Shown piece after piece: positions 8,263 through 16,972 of a DNA stretch of 64,000 nucleotides. The position numbers were made by a program, and so were the translations under genes. The notes beneath the pieces were generated by a model. That model did no database searches, had not been told where the DNA came from, and saw only the letters and a list, made by a program, of their open reading frames with translations. This stretch comes from Lentzea flava (GTDB lineage Bacteria > Actinomycetota > Actinomycetes > Mycobacteriales > Pseudonocardiaceae), in the NCBI RefSeq assembly GCF_014648475.1, contig NZ_BMRE01000001.1, positions 558,001 through 622,000 of the forward strand, given 5' to 3'. The first letter of the stretch is position 1. Every line of letters starts with the position of its first letter.

Positions 8263-8276
8263 GGGACCTAGGCCCC
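8263..8276. promoter_or_regulatory. Candidate DosR/DevR-like hypoxia box upstream of hypF
   Basis: GGGACCTAGGCCCC reads GGGAC-N4-GCCCC, one mismatch from a perfect GGGAC-N4-GTCCC inverted repeat. It ends 65 bp before the hypF start, a typical activator distance. It shares its geometry with the site upstream of hmp. Confidence 0.5.
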
Positions 8277-8341
8277 TCACGATGAGCGCCCATCGGTGCG
8301 ACGTTCGTCGGAAGAGGCCAACGGCACGGCGGGGAGCAACG

Positions 8342-10531
8342 GTGATCACGGAACGCATCGAGGTGCACGGCGCCGTGCAGGGCGTCGGGTTCCGGCCGCA
8401 CGTCTTCCGGCTCGCGACAGAGCTCGGCATCCGCGGCGACGTCCGCAACATCGGCGGGCACGTCGTGATCACCGCGTCCGGGCCGCCGGACACCCTCGAC
8501 GCGTTCCGGCGGGCTCTGCGGGAGCGGGCTCCTCGCAACGCGCGGGTCGACGACATCACCGTCACGCTGGAGGCCACCAGCCTGCACACCGGATTCGCGG
8601 TGCGGGACAGCGGGTTCGCCGCCGGGCCGCGCACCATCATCGGGGATCTCGCGACCTGCGACGCCTGCCTGGCCGAGCTGTTCGACCCGGACGACCGGCG
8701 CTACCGGTACCCGTTCGTCAACTGCACCGACTGCGGGCCGCGCGCCACGATCGTGGAGTCGGTGCCCTACGACCGGTCGCGGACGTCGATGCGCGGTTTT
8801 CCGCTGTGCGCCGCGTGTTCGGCCGAGTACCACGACCCAGCCGACCGCCGCTTCCACGCGGAGCCGGTCGCGTGTCCCGACTGCGGACCGCGCCTGCGCT
8901 GGGGTGACGTGACCGGCGGTGAGGCGCTGCACGTGGCCGTCGCGGCGATCGCGCGCGGAGGCATCGTCGCCGTCAAGGGCATCGGCGGCTACCAGCTCGT
9001 CTGCGACGCCGCCGAGGACGACACCGTCGCGCGGCTGCGCAAGCTCAAGCACCGGCCGCGCAAGCCGTTGGCCGTGATGGTCCGCGATCTCGGCGAAGCG
9101 CGCACACTGTCCTCTGTAGACGATCAGGCGGCGGCGCTGCTGCGGTCCCCCGCCGCGCCGATCGTCGTGCTGCCGTCCCGCACCGGCGGGCTGGACGTCG
9201 GGCTCTTCCTGCCGTACAGCCCGCTGCACCACCTGCTGCTGCACCACCTGGCCCGGCCGCTCGTCGTGACCAGCGGCAACCGGTCCGGCGAGCCCATCGT
9301 GATCGATGACGAGGAGGCGGAGGCGAAGCTCGGGCCGCTGGTGGACGGCGTCCTTTCGCACAACAGGCCGATCCTCGCGCGCTACGACGACTCGGTCGTG
9401 CGCGCGGGACGAATGGTCCGCAGAGCACGGGGATTCGCGCCGGAACCGTTGCCGCTGCCCCTGCCCGCGCCGAATCCGGTGCTGGCGTTGGGCGCGCATC
9501 TGAAGCACACGACGGCGCTGGCGGTCGGTGACCGCGCGGTGCTCGGGCCGCACACCGGTGACCTGGCGAACGCCGAGACGTTCGCCGCGTTCGAGCGCAC
9601 CGCGGAGGCGCTGTGCCGCTGGCAGGACGTCACGCCCGAGTACTGCGCCCACGACCTGCATCCGCGTTATCTCTCGACCCGGTACGCCGAGCGGTGGTCG
9701 CGTGAACGCCGGATTCCCGTTCAGCACCACCACGCGCACGTCGCGGCGACCGCCGCGGAACACGGTGTGGAAGGCCGGTTCGTCGGTGTCGCGTACGACG
9801 GTCTGGGGATGGGCGACGACGGCACGTTGTGGGGTGGCGAGATCTTCCTGGCCACCTACCGGGACTACCGGCGGGTCGCCCGCTTCGGCCGGGCACCGCT
9901 GCCCGGTGGCGAGGTGGCGGTGCGGCGGCCGTCGCGGATGGCGCTCGGGTACCTGCACGGCGCGGAGGACTTCGGCGCACCGTCCATTCCAGACGTTCGC
10001 CCGACGCCGGAGGCGGAGCTCGTGCGGCGCATGATCGAGCGGCGGGTCAACAGCCCGCTCGCGTCGAGCGCCGGGCGGTTGTTCGACGCCGCCGCCGCGT
10101 TGCTCGGCCTGTGCGAGGAGAACTCGTACGAGGGTGAGGCGGCGGTGCTGCTGGAGGCCGCGGCCGCGGGACACGACGGTCCGTCGCTGGACTGGGCACT
10201 CCACCGGCGGGACGGAATGTGGGTGTACGACCCGATTCCGACCCTGCGCGACCTCGTCACCTGCGGCGACCCGACCGGCGTCGCCGCGGCCCGGTTCCAC
10301 ACCACGATCGCGGAGGTGACCGCGGCACTGGTCCGCGAGGTCGCCGGGAACCTCCGCACGGTCTGCCTGGGCGGCGGTGTGTTCCAGAACCGCAGGCTCG
10401 TCGACGCCGTCACCCGTGAGCTCGCGGACCACCGGGTGCTCGTCGGCGAACGCGTGCCGGTCAACGACGGCGGGATCAGCTACGGACAGGCCGCCGTGGC
10501 GGCGGCCCTGCTGGCGGGAGGGGACCGCTGA
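8342..10531 (+). CDS. hypF: Carbamoyltransferase HypF (hydrogenase maturation)
   Basis: The 729-residue protein has the complete HypF order: acylphosphatase domain ([17 protein letters not shown], residues about 5-90), two zinc-finger-like blocks each with two CX2C pairs (CDACLAE ... CTDCGPR and CAACSAE ... CPDCGPR, about 105-190), a YrdC-like domain ([12 protein letters not shown]), and a C-terminal Kae1-like domain with [13 protein letters not shown] and [15 protein letters not shown]. It makes carbamoyl-adenylate from carbamoyl phosphate and passes the group to HypE for cyanide ligand synthesis. I start at GTG 8342, preceded by GGGGAG; an ATG at 8282 would extend past the acylphosphatase fold. 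It heads hypFCDE, with a DosR-like box upstream. Confidence 0.97.
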   Translation: MITERIEVHGAVQGVGFRPHVFRLATELGIRGDVRNIGGHVVITASGPPDTLDAFRRALRERAPRNARVDDITVTLEATSLHTGFAVRDSGFAAGPRTIIGDLATCDACLAELFDPDDRRYRYPFVNCTDCGPRATIVESVPYDRSRTSMRGFPLCAACSAEYHDPADRRFHAEPVACPDCGPRLRWGDVTGGEALHVAVAAIARGGIVAVKGIGGYQLVCDAAEDDTVARLRKLKHRPRKPLAVMVRDLGEARTLSSVDDQAAALLRSPAAPIVVLPSRTGGLDVGLFLPYSPLHHLLLHHLARPLVVTSGNRSGEPIVIDDEEAEAKLGPLVDGVLSHNRPILARYDDSVVRAGRMVRRARGFAPEPLPLPLPAPNPVLALGAHLKHTTALAVGDRAVLGPHTGDLANAETFAAFERTAEALCRWQDVTPEYCAHDLHPRYLSTRYAERWSRERRIPVQHHHAHVAATAAEHGVEGRFVGVAYDGLGMGDDGTLWGGEIFLATYRDYRRVARFGRAPLPGGEVAVRRPSRMALGYLHGAEDFGAPSIPDVRPTPEAELVRRMIERRVNSPLASSAGRLFDAAAALLGLCEENSYEGEAAVLLEAAAAGHDGPSLDWALHRRDGMWVYDPIPTLRDLVTCGDPTGVAAARFHTTIAEVTAALVREVAGNLRTVCLGGGVFQNRRLVDAVTRELADHRVLVGERVPVNDGGISYGQAAVAAALLAGGDR

Positions 10532-10779
10532 TGTGCCTCGGGATTCCCGGACGGATCGTGACGCTGGACGGCGACACCGACCCGCGCACGGGCACCGTCG
10601 ACTTCGACGGCCTGCGCAGGCCGGTCTGCCTCGCCTACACGCCGGAGGCGGAGATCGGCGACTACGTGATCGTCCACGTCGGCTTCGCGATCAGCCTCGT
10701 CGACGAGGAGGAAGCCGCGCGGACGCTCGCCGTCCTGCGGGCCATTCCCGACGCGATCGAAACGGAGCTGGGACCGTGA
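10531..10779 (+). CDS. hypC: Hydrogenase maturation chaperone HypC
   Basis: The 82-residue protein begins MCLGIPGRI, with the essential Cys2 that HypC exposes after methionine removal to hold the Fe(CN)2CO unit and bind HypD. The beta-barrel pattern ([36 protein letters not shown]) matches the HypC/HybG family in sequence and length. The ATG overlaps the last base of the hypF stop (TGATG), and its own stop overlaps the hypD GTG. It shuttles the iron centre between HypD and the hydrogenase large-subunit precursor, which is not in the window. Confidence 0.96.
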   Translation: MCLGIPGRIVTLDGDTDPRTGTVDFDGLRRPVCLAYTPEAEIGDYVIVHVGFAISLVDEEEAARTLAVLRAIPDAIETELGP

Positions 10780-11873
10780 AGTACCTGCAGGAGTACCGCG
10801 ATCCCGTGCTGGCCCGCCGGTTGCTGGCCGAGCTGCGGGCCACGGCCACCGCACCGTGGACGATCATGGAGGTCTGCGGTGGCCAGACACACACGATCGT
10901 GCGGCAGGGCATCGACGAACTGCTGCCCGCCGGCATCCGGATGATCCACGGCCCCGGCTGCCCGGTGTGCGTGACACCGCTGGAGATCATCGACAGGGCG
11001 CTCGCGATCGCCGCGCGGCCGGACGTGATCTTCACCAGTTACGGCGACATGCTGCGGGTGCCGGGCACGTCCGGCGACCTGCTGTCCCTCAAGGCCCGCG
11101 GCGCGGACGTGCGAGTCGTCTACACGCCGCTCGACGCCGTCCGCATCGCGCAGGAGAACCCCGGCCGCGAGGTCGTCTTCCTCGCGGTGGGCTTCGAGAC
11201 GACGGCTCCCGCGAACGCGATGGCCGTGCTGCACGCCGCGTCGTCCGGTGTCCGGAACTTCAGCGTGCTGGTGAGCCACGTCCTGGTCCCGCCCGCGATC
11301 ACCGCGCTGATGGACGAGCCGGAGACGCAGGTGCAGGCGTTCCTCGCGGCCGGCCACGTCTGCGCCGTCATGGGCTGGGCCGAGTACGAACCGATCGCCG
11401 CCGCGTACGGCGTGCCCGTCGTGGTGACCGGGTTCGAACCGCTGGACCTGCTGGAGGGCATCCTGATGGCGGTGCGGCAACTCGAGGAAGGCCGCGCCGA
11501 GGTGGAGAACCAGTACGCCCGCGCGGTGCGCCGGTCCGGCAACACCGCGGCGCAGGACGCGATGCGCCGCGTCTTCCAGGTGACCGACCGGACGTGGCGC
11601 GGCATCGGCCCGATCCCGGCGAGCGGCCTCGGGCTCAGCCCCGAGTTCGCGGGCTACGACGCGGAAACCCGGTTCGCGGTGGGTGATCTGGTGACGAGGG
11701 AGTCGCCCGACTGCATCGCGGGCGACATCCTGCGCGGCACCCGCGTGCCCACCGACTGCGCCGCCTACGGCAAGACCTGCACTCCCCGGACACCGCTGGG
11801 CGCCCCGATGGTCTCCAGCGAAGGCACCTGCGCCGCCTTCTTCAACGCCGGCCGAACCCTGGAGCACCGATGA
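10776..11873 (+). CDS. hypD: Hydrogenase Fe-cyanide assembly protein HypD
   Basis: The 365-residue protein has the HypD signatures: EVCGGQTH with Cys34 for iron binding, [10 protein letters not shown], the central FEPLDLLEG segment, and a C-terminal cysteine cluster ([18 protein letters not shown]) that holds the [4Fe-4S] centre. It is the scaffold on which CN and CO ligands are attached to iron, together with HypC and HypE. The GTG start at 10776 overlaps the hypC stop, and the stop overlaps the hypE ATG, so the three are tightly coupled. Confidence 0.97.
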   Translation: MKYLQEYRDPVLARRLLAELRATATAPWTIMEVCGGQTHTIVRQGIDELLPAGIRMIHGPGCPVCVTPLEIIDRALAIAARPDVIFTSYGDMLRVPGTSGDLLSLKARGADVRVVYTPLDAVRIAQENPGREVVFLAVGFETTAPANAMAVLHAASSGVRNFSVLVSHVLVPPAITALMDEPETQVQAFLAAGHVCAVMGWAEYEPIAAAYGVPVVVTGFEPLDLLEGILMAVRQLEEGRAEVENQYARAVRRSGNTAAQDAMRRVFQVTDRTWRGIGPIPASGLGLSPEFAGYDAETRFAVGDLVTRESPDCIAGDILRGTRVPTDCAAYGKTCTPRTPLGAPMVSSEGTCAAFFNAGRTLEHR

Positions 11874-12895
11874 CTCTCTCCTGCCCCGTCCCGCGTGTGG
11901 AAACCGAGCGCGTCCTGCTCGGACACGGCTCCGGCGGCCAGCTCATGGCCGAACTGCTCGCCGAGGTGATCACCCCGGAACTCGGCCTCACCGGTCCGCT
12001 GGAGGACGCCGCGCTGATCGGGCTGGACCAGGTGTTCAGCACGGACAGCTACGTCGTGACGCCCCGGTTCTTCCCCGGCGGCGACATCGGTTCGCTTGCC
12101 GTGCACGGCACCGTGAACGACCTCGCGATGCGCGGTGCCCGGCCGATCGCGCTGAGCCTCGCCTACATCATCGAGGAAGGCCTGCCGATCAGCGAGCTCC
12201 GCGACATCACGCACTCCGCCGCCGCGGCCGCGCGGGAGGTGGGCGTGCCGATCGTCACCGGTGACACCAAGGTCGTGGGTCACGGCGCGGCCGACGGCCT
12301 CTACATCACGACGACCGGCGTCGGCGTGCGGTTGCGCAACGCCTGGCCGTCCGCCGCGAGTGCCGTGCCGGGCGACGTCGTGCTCGTGTCCGGCCCCATC
12401 GGCCGCCACGGCATCTCGATCCTCAGCGCCAGGGAAGGACTCGGGTTCGAGGCCGACGTCACCTCCGACAGCCGGCCGTTGCACGACCTGGTCGCGGCGA
12501 TGATCTCCGCCGGCGGCGCGGACGTGCACGTGCTGCGCGACCCGACCCGCGGCGGTCTGGCCAGTTCGCTCAACGAGATCGCCGCGGCGTCCGGGGTGTG
12601 CGTGGAGATCGTCGAGCCGGCCGTGCCGGTGCCGGCACCCGTCGCGGCGGCGTGCGACCTGCTCGGGCTCGACTCCCTGCACGTGGCCAACGAGGGCTGC
12701 CTGGTGGCGTTCGTGGCTCCCGCGTCGGTCGACGCGGTGATGGCGGCGATGCGCGCCCTGCCGGAAGGCGCCGAGACCACCGTCATCGGCGAGGTCACCC
12801 AGGGCGACCCCGGTCGCGTTCTCGCCCACACGCTGGTCGGCTCGTCGCGCATCGTCGACGTGCTGGTGGGCGAGCAGCTGCCCCGGATCTGCTGA
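11870..12895 (+). CDS. hypE: Carbamoyl dehydratase HypE
   Basis: The 341-residue protein is a PurM-like ATPase that dehydrates the carbamoyl group received from HypF into a thiocyanate on its C-terminal cysteine. The sequence ends PRIC, with Cys341 as the very last residue, as needed for activity. The N-terminal [15 protein letters not shown], central [10 protein letters not shown] and TGDTKVV blocks are standard HypE motifs, and [16 protein letters not shown] is in the C-terminal half. It closes the hypFCDE operon; a 10-bp hairpin overlaps its stop codon. Confidence 0.97.
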   Translation: MTLSCPVPRVETERVLLGHGSGGQLMAELLAEVITPELGLTGPLEDAALIGLDQVFSTDSYVVTPRFFPGGDIGSLAVHGTVNDLAMRGARPIALSLAYIIEEGLPISELRDITHSAAAAAREVGVPIVTGDTKVVGHGAADGLYITTTGVGVRLRNAWPSAASAVPGDVVLVSGPIGRHGISILSAREGLGFEADVTSDSRPLHDLVAAMISAGGADVHVLRDPTRGGLASSLNEIAAASGVCVEIVEPAVPVPAPVAAACDLLGLDSLHVANEGCLVAFVAPASVDAVMAAMRALPEGAETTVIGEVTQGDPGRVLAHTLVGSSRIVDVLVGEQLPRIC

Positions 12896-12903
12896 TCCGG
12901 GGC
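12880..12903. terminator. Hairpin terminator between hypE and the LLM oxidoreductase gene
   Basis: GCCCCGGATC (12880-12889) and GATCCGGGGC (12894-12903) form a perfect 10-bp stem with a 4-base loop that spans the hypE stop codon. It lies between two convergent genes, so it could act in both directions. There is no T-run. Confidence 0.6.
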
Positions 12904-12910
12904 ACGCTGA

Positions 12911-13933
12911 TCAGCGCCAGCCGAGTGCCGGTGCCACGTGCACGAGGATGTTCTCGACGACGTGGGCGCAGTAGTCGACACCGAGCTGGTTGGGCACGGT
13001 GAGCAGCAGCGTGTCGGCCTCGGCGATCGCCTCGTCCCCGGCCAGCTGCTCGATCAGCACGTCGGGCTCGGCCGCGTAGGAGCGGCCGAAGATCGCCCTG
13101 TTCGGCCCGTCGATGTAACCGATCTGGTCGGTGCTCTCACCGTCGTCGCCGAAGTACGCGTGGTCCAGGTCGGTGGTGAGCGCGAAGATGCTGCGCGACA
13201 CCGAAACGCGCGGCTCGTGCCGCCACCCGGCCTCGGTCCACGCCTTGCGGAACGCCCGGATCTGCTCGGCCTGCTGCACGTGGAACGGCGCGCCGCCCTC
13301 GTCGAACTTCAGGGTCGAGCTCATCAGGTTCATGCCCTGCTCGGCCGCCCACACGGCGGTGCCGTTCGACCCCGCGCCCCACCAGATGCGGTCGCGCAGG
13401 CCGGGCGAGTGCGGTTCGAGCCGCAGCAGGCCGGGCGGGTTCGGGAACATCGGCCGCGGGTTGGGCTGCGCGAACCCCTCCCCCTCCAGCACCTTCAGGA
13501 ACACCTCGGCGTGCCGGCGGGCCATGTCGGCGTCGGTCTCGCCCTCCGCGGGCTGGTAGCCGAAGTGCCGCCACCCGTCGACGACCTGCTCGGGTGATCC
13601 GCGGGAGATGCCGAGCTGCAGCCTGCCGCCGGCGATGAGGTCGGCGGCACCGGCGTCCTCCGCCATGTAGAGCGGGTTCTCGTACCGCATGTCGATCACG
13701 CCGGTGCCGATCTCGATGCGCTCGGTCTTCGCCCCGATCGCCGCCAGCAGCGGGAACGGCGACCCGAGCTGCCGCGCGAAGTGGTGCACCCGGAAGTAGG
13801 CGCCGTCGGCACCCAGCTCCTCCACGGCCACCGCGAGGTCGATCGACTGCAGCAACGTGTCCGACGCCGACCTCGTCTGCGAGTGCGGGCTGTCCGACCA
13901 GTGGCCGAACGACAGGAACCCGATCTTCTTCAT
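12911..13933 (-). CDS. LLM-class (luciferase-like) flavin-dependent oxidoreductase
   Basis: The 340-residue protein has the bacterial-luciferase TIM-barrel pattern: IGFLSFGHWSD at the N-terminus, the VAVEELGADGAYFRVHHFARQLGSPFPLLAAIGAKTERIEIGT segment split over strands two and three, and GGRLQLGISRGSPEQVVDGW. Such enzymes use reduced FMN or F420 for oxygenation or hydride transfer; the substrate is unknown. It ends against the hypE terminator and is transcribed toward it. A perfect GTTGAC-CT-GTCAAC palindrome lies about 25 bp before the start, suggesting a dedicated repressor encoded elsewhere. Confidence 0.9.
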   Translation of the reverse strand: MKKIGFLSFGHWSDSPHSQTRSASDTLLQSIDLAVAVEELGADGAYFRVHHFARQLGSPFPLLAAIGAKTERIEIGTGVIDMRYENPLYMAEDAGAADLIAGGRLQLGISRGSPEQVVDGWRHFGYQPAEGETDADMARRHAEVFLKVLEGEGFAQPNPRPMFPNPPGLLRLEPHSPGLRDRIWWGAGSNGTAVWAAEQGMNLMSSTLKFDEGGAPFHVQQAEQIRAFRKAWTEAGWRHEPRVSVSRSIFALTTDLDHAYFGDDGESTDQIGYIDGPNRAIFGRSYAAEPDVLIEQLAGDEAIAEADTLLLTVPNQLGVDYCAHVVENILVHVAPALGWR

Positions 13934-13958
13934 ATCGCGCGCCCACTTCCGTCGCTTA

Positions 13959-13972
13959 GTTGACCTGTCAAC
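13959..13972. promoter_or_regulatory. Palindromic operator GTTGAC-CT-GTCAAC upstream of the LLM gene
   Basis: The palindrome has perfect 6-bp arms and a 2-bp centre. The minus strand of the same sequence reads TTGACA, so the operator may overlap the -35 element of the LLM gene. Confidence 0.5.
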
Positions 13973-13983
13973 CTTACCTGAAC

Positions 13984-14222
13984 GGAGTCACTGCGCGCGC
14001 CACCAGGTTCATCACCCAGCAGCCACATCCACCGGAGCCCACTGCTCGTACGACCGACTGACCAGCGGCATCACTCCGCGCGCACCAGATTCAGCCCCAG
14101 CGGCCTGCACGCGTGACCGACTGACCAGCGACATCACTGCGCCCGACCAGGTTCAGCCCCACCGGCCCATCCCCCCTGCTCGCACGACCAACTGACCAGC
14201 GACATCACTGCGCGCGCCACCG
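13984..14222. repeat. Imperfect tandem repeats downstream of the PucR-type gene
   Basis: A unit containing GACCGACTGACCAGCG then CATCACT occurs at 14052, 14115 and 14186 (the last with one substitution), spaced 63 and 71 bp. Each copy is followed by a variant of GCGCGCGCCACCAGGTTCAGCCCCA, here given in pieces because the spacing differs. A degenerate copy of the latter part begins near 13984. The last copy runs into the 3' end of the PucR-type gene, so the repeats look like decayed duplications of that gene's end. Confidence 0.6.
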
Positions 14223-15410
14223 GTGCACCTCCAACGCCACCCCGACGTGCACCAGGTTCTGCTCCAGCGGCCGCGGCAGCAGCTTCGACGCTCGGGCCAG
14301 ACGCCGCAGCAGCGTGTTGCGGTGCGTGTAGAGCCGTGCGGCTGCCGTCGTCGCGTTGCAGTTCGCGGCGATGAACGCCCGTACGGCTTCGATCACCTCC
14401 GGGTCGGCCGTGGCGAGGGAACCGAGGGTTCGTCGCACGAACCGGTCGGCGCGCTCGGCGTCCGTGGTGAGCAGCGCGACCAGCTCGACCTCCTCGTGGG
14501 TCGCGAGCTGGTGCGGTGACGCGAGCCTGGCGAGCATGCGCTGGACCGTGAGCGCGTCGAGGTGGCTGCGGCGGAACCCGTCCGCGTCGAGCCCACTGGA
14601 TCCCAGCGCCACCCGCACGGCCGGGAAACGCGCGACGCCCGCGCGCAGCACGGCGTCGTCCGGTGCGCCGTGCACCCACACCCACCGGGTGGCGGCGCTG
14701 GCCAGCACGGTCAGCGGGCGCGGTTCCCCGGCGGCCGCGGCGAGCAGGTCGGCCACGCGGTCGAGGTCGCCCAGCGCGTCGTCGCTCCACACGATCGCCG
14801 CGGTGTGGTCGCCGGAGAGCCGGTAGCCGAGGCGGTGCTCCGCGCGCGATGCGGTGATCGGCGCGCCGTCGAGCAGCAGCGTCACCGTTTCCAGGCGTTC
14901 GGCGTGCGTGCCGCGGGTGAGCTGCTCGCGTTCGCGGGTCATCTGCACCGAGATCGCGGCCACGGTGTCGTCGACGAACGCCTCGATCGACCGGCACGAG
15001 ACCTCGACCAGCTCGCGCAGCTCGTCGGGGTCGGACGTCAGCGAGAAGGCGATCCGCAGCCACAGCCGCACCGCGACGCCCTGCCCGGAGCGGTAGGCGT
15101 CGAGCGCCGACTCGTCGAGCCCGCGGCGGATCAGGTCGCGGGCGAACGCGAGCGGTGCCTCGCCCAGGTCGGCGGGCACGCGCTCCCCCGGCGCCCGGAT
15201 GTTGGCCGACGCCCAGCCGAGCAGGTTCGACCGGTTCGTGCGTTTCAACGCGGCCGTGAGCACGGGATCCTCGGCGACCTGCCTGCGGTTGGGACCCGAC
15301 AGCGTCGCCGCGTCCAGCTCGGCCAGCCACTCGGCGGGCGGGTCGAGCGCGATCTCCGCGCCGCGCCGGATGAGCTCACGCACGCGGGGTGACGGCCGCT
15401 CCCACGACAT
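14205..15410 (-). CDS. PucR-type helix-turn-helix regulator
   Basis: The product is about 401 residues from ATG 15410. Its C-terminus holds the PucR-type HTH (NATTAAARLYTHRNTLLRRL, about residues 345-365), preceded by a GGDEF-like/CdaR domain region. The N-terminal part (RVRELIRRGAEIALDPPAEW) matches the regulators often found beside monooxygenases in actinobacteria. It is divergent from the EthA-like monooxygenase. A perfect 17-bp palindrome (15410-15426) covers its own start, which suggests autoregulation plus control of the neighbour. ATG 15419 or further upstream (frame open to 15473) are alternative starts; none has a good Shine-Dalgarno. Confidence 0.85.
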   Translation of the reverse strand: MSWERPSPRVRELIRRGAEIALDPPAEWLAELDAATLSGPNRRQVAEDPVLTAALKRTNRSNLLGWASANIRAPGERVPADLGEAPLAFARDLIRRGLDESALDAYRSGQGVAVRLWLRIAFSLTSDPDELRELVEVSCRSIEAFVDDTVAAISVQMTREREQLTRGTHAERLETVTLLLDGAPITASRAEHRLGYRLSGDHTAAIVWSDDALGDLDRVADLLAAAAGEPRPLTVLASAATRWVWVHGAPDDAVLRAGVARFPAVRVALGSSGLDADGFRRSHLDALTVQRMLARLASPHQLATHEEVELVALLTTDAERADRFVRRTLGSLATADPEVIEAVRAFIAANCNATTAAARLYTHRNTLLRRLARASKLLPRPLEQNLVHVGVALEVHRWRAQ

Positions 15411-15426
15411 GGTGCACATTGCACCA
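15410..15426. promoter_or_regulatory. Perfect 17-bp palindrome between the PucR-type and monooxygenase genes
   Basis: TGGTGCA-CAT-TGCACCA has 7-bp arms and a 3-bp centre. A GTGCAC half-like site follows at 15443-15448. It sits in the short divergent gap, exactly at the regulator's presumed start codon. It is a strong operator candidate for the PucR-type regulator. Confidence 0.6.
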
Positions 15427-15490
15427 CAAGAGCGGTGAACAGGTGCACTTCGTGCTTTCGTGACCGGCGTCACCCCGCCACCATGGAGAC

Positions 15491-16972
15491 ATGGCTGACC
15501 TCGACGTTGTCATCGTCGGCGCCGGGATCTCCGGCCTCGGCGCCGCGTACTACCTGCAGCGCGAACACCCGCGGAAGAAGTACGCGATCCTCGAGGCGCG
15601 CGGGGCGATCGGCGGCACCTGGGACCTGTTCCGCTACCCCGGCATCCGGTCGGACTCGGACCTGCACACGTTCGGCTACGAGTTCAAGCCGTGGCGCGAC
15701 GAGGACTCGATCGCCGGGGCGGACAAGATCCTCGCCTACCTGCGCGAGACGGCCGCCGAGCACGGCATCGAGAAGGCCGTCCGGTTCCACACCAGGGTGA
15801 TCGCCGCCGAGTGGTCGTCGGCCGACGCGCACTGGACGGTCGAGGTCGAGAAGGACGGCGAACGCGAGACGCTGACGTGCTCGTGGCTGTTCTGCGCGGG
15901 TGGCTACTACCGCTACGACGAGGGGTACACACCGCACTTCGAGGGCAGGGAACGCTTCCGCGGTCAGCTCGTACACCCGCAGCACTGGCCGGAGGACCTC
16001 GACTACGCGGGCAAGCGGGTCCTCGTGATCGGCAGCGGCGCGACGGCCGTGACGATCGTGCCCGCCATGGCACCGACCGCTGGCCACGTGACGATGCTGC
16101 AGCGCACCCCGTCGTACATCCTGCCCGTACCCGCCCAGGATCCGATCGGCACCCTGCTGCGCAAGGTGCTGAGCGAGGATCGGGCGTTCGCGCTCACGCG
16201 GCGCAAGAACATCCTGCAGCAGCAACTGACCTGGCGGTTCGCCCGGCGGTTCCCGAAGGCGGCGCGACGGCTGATCCGGCGGTTCAACGCCAAGCTGCTG
16301 CCGGAGGGCTATCCGGTCGACGAGCACTTCAACCCGCCGTACAACCCCTGGGACCAGCGACTCTGCATCGTCCCCGACGGCGACCTGTTCGCGGCGATCC
16401 GCAGCGGCCGCGCGTCCGTCGTGACGGACCGGATCACGACGTTCACCGAGACCGGCGTGCGGCTGGAGTCCGGCCGCGAGCTGGAAGCCGACATCATCGT
16501 CACCGCGACCGGGCTCAACGTGCAGGCGTTCGGCGGCATGGCGCTGACCGTCGACGGCGAGCCGGTGAACCTCCCGGACACGTTGGCGTACAAGGGGATG
16601 ATGCTCTCGGGCGTGCCGAACTTCGCCTACGCCATCGGGTACACCAACTCGTCGTGGACGCTCAAGATCGGCCTGCTGTGCGAGCACTTCTGCCGACTGC
16701 TCGCTCACATGGACGCGCACGGCTACGACACCGCACGGCCCGTCGTCGCCGATCCCGACGCGCCGACCCGCCCGTTCCTCGACTTCGGCGCGGGCTACAT
16801 CAAGCGCGTCGTGGACCAGCTGCCGCGCCAGGGCGAGCGGGCGCCGTGGCTCACGTCGATGAGCTACACCAGCGACGTGAAGCTGTTGCGCCGCCTGCCC
16901 GTCGAGGACGACGAGCTGCGGTTCTCCCGCAGCCGGGCCGCCGTCACGCCGTCCGGATCGCCGGGTCGCTGA
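15491..16972 (+). CDS. EthA-like Baeyer-Villiger monooxygenase
   Basis: The 493-residue flavoprotein closely matches mycobacterial EthA along its whole length as I recall it. Motifs: FAD-binding GAGISGLG at residues 10-17, [17 protein letters not shown], the Baeyer-Villiger fingerprint FxGxxxHxxxWP beginning at Phe156 ([12 protein letters not shown]), NADP-binding VIGSGATAV near 178, and NPWDQRLC. It inserts oxygen next to a carbonyl using NADPH and O2; EthA also activates thioamide drugs. In mycobacteria the divergent regulator is EthR (TetR); here it is a PucR-type protein with a different operator. The last 29 bp overlap the convergent phospholipase gene. Confidence 0.93.
   Translation: MADLDVVIVGAGISGLGAAYYLQREHPRKKYAILEARGAIGGTWDLFRYPGIRSDSDLHTFGYEFKPWRDEDSIAGADKILAYLRETAAEHGIEKAVRFHTRVIAAEWSSADAHWTVEVEKDGERETLTCSWLFCAGGYYRYDEGYTPHFEGRERFRGQLVHPQHWPEDLDYAGKRVLVIGSGATAVTIVPAMAPTAGHVTMLQRTPSYILPVPAQDPIGTLLRKVLSEDRAFALTRRKNILQQQLTWRFARRFPKAARRLIRRFNAKLLPEGYPVDEHFNPPYNPWDQRLCIVPDGDLFAAIRSGRASVVTDRITTFTETGVRLESGRELEADIIVTATGLNVQAFGGMALTVDGEPVNLPDTLAYKGMMLSGVPNFAYAIGYTNSSWTLKIGLLCEHFCRLLAHMDAHGYDTARPVVADPDAPTRPFLDFGAGYIKRVVDQLPRQGERAPWLTSMSYTSDVKLLRRLPVEDDELRFSRSRAAVTPSGSPGR

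Noticed and set aside
7949..10432. An 827-codon minus-strand frame opposite hypF
   Set aside because: hypF motifs on the plus strand are unmistakable; only the last 20 or so codons seem to be part of the broken small gene.
13984..14222. The repeats near 14.1 kb as a CRISPR array
   Set aside because: Units are imperfect, spacing is irregular, there are no unique equal-length spacers and no cas genes.
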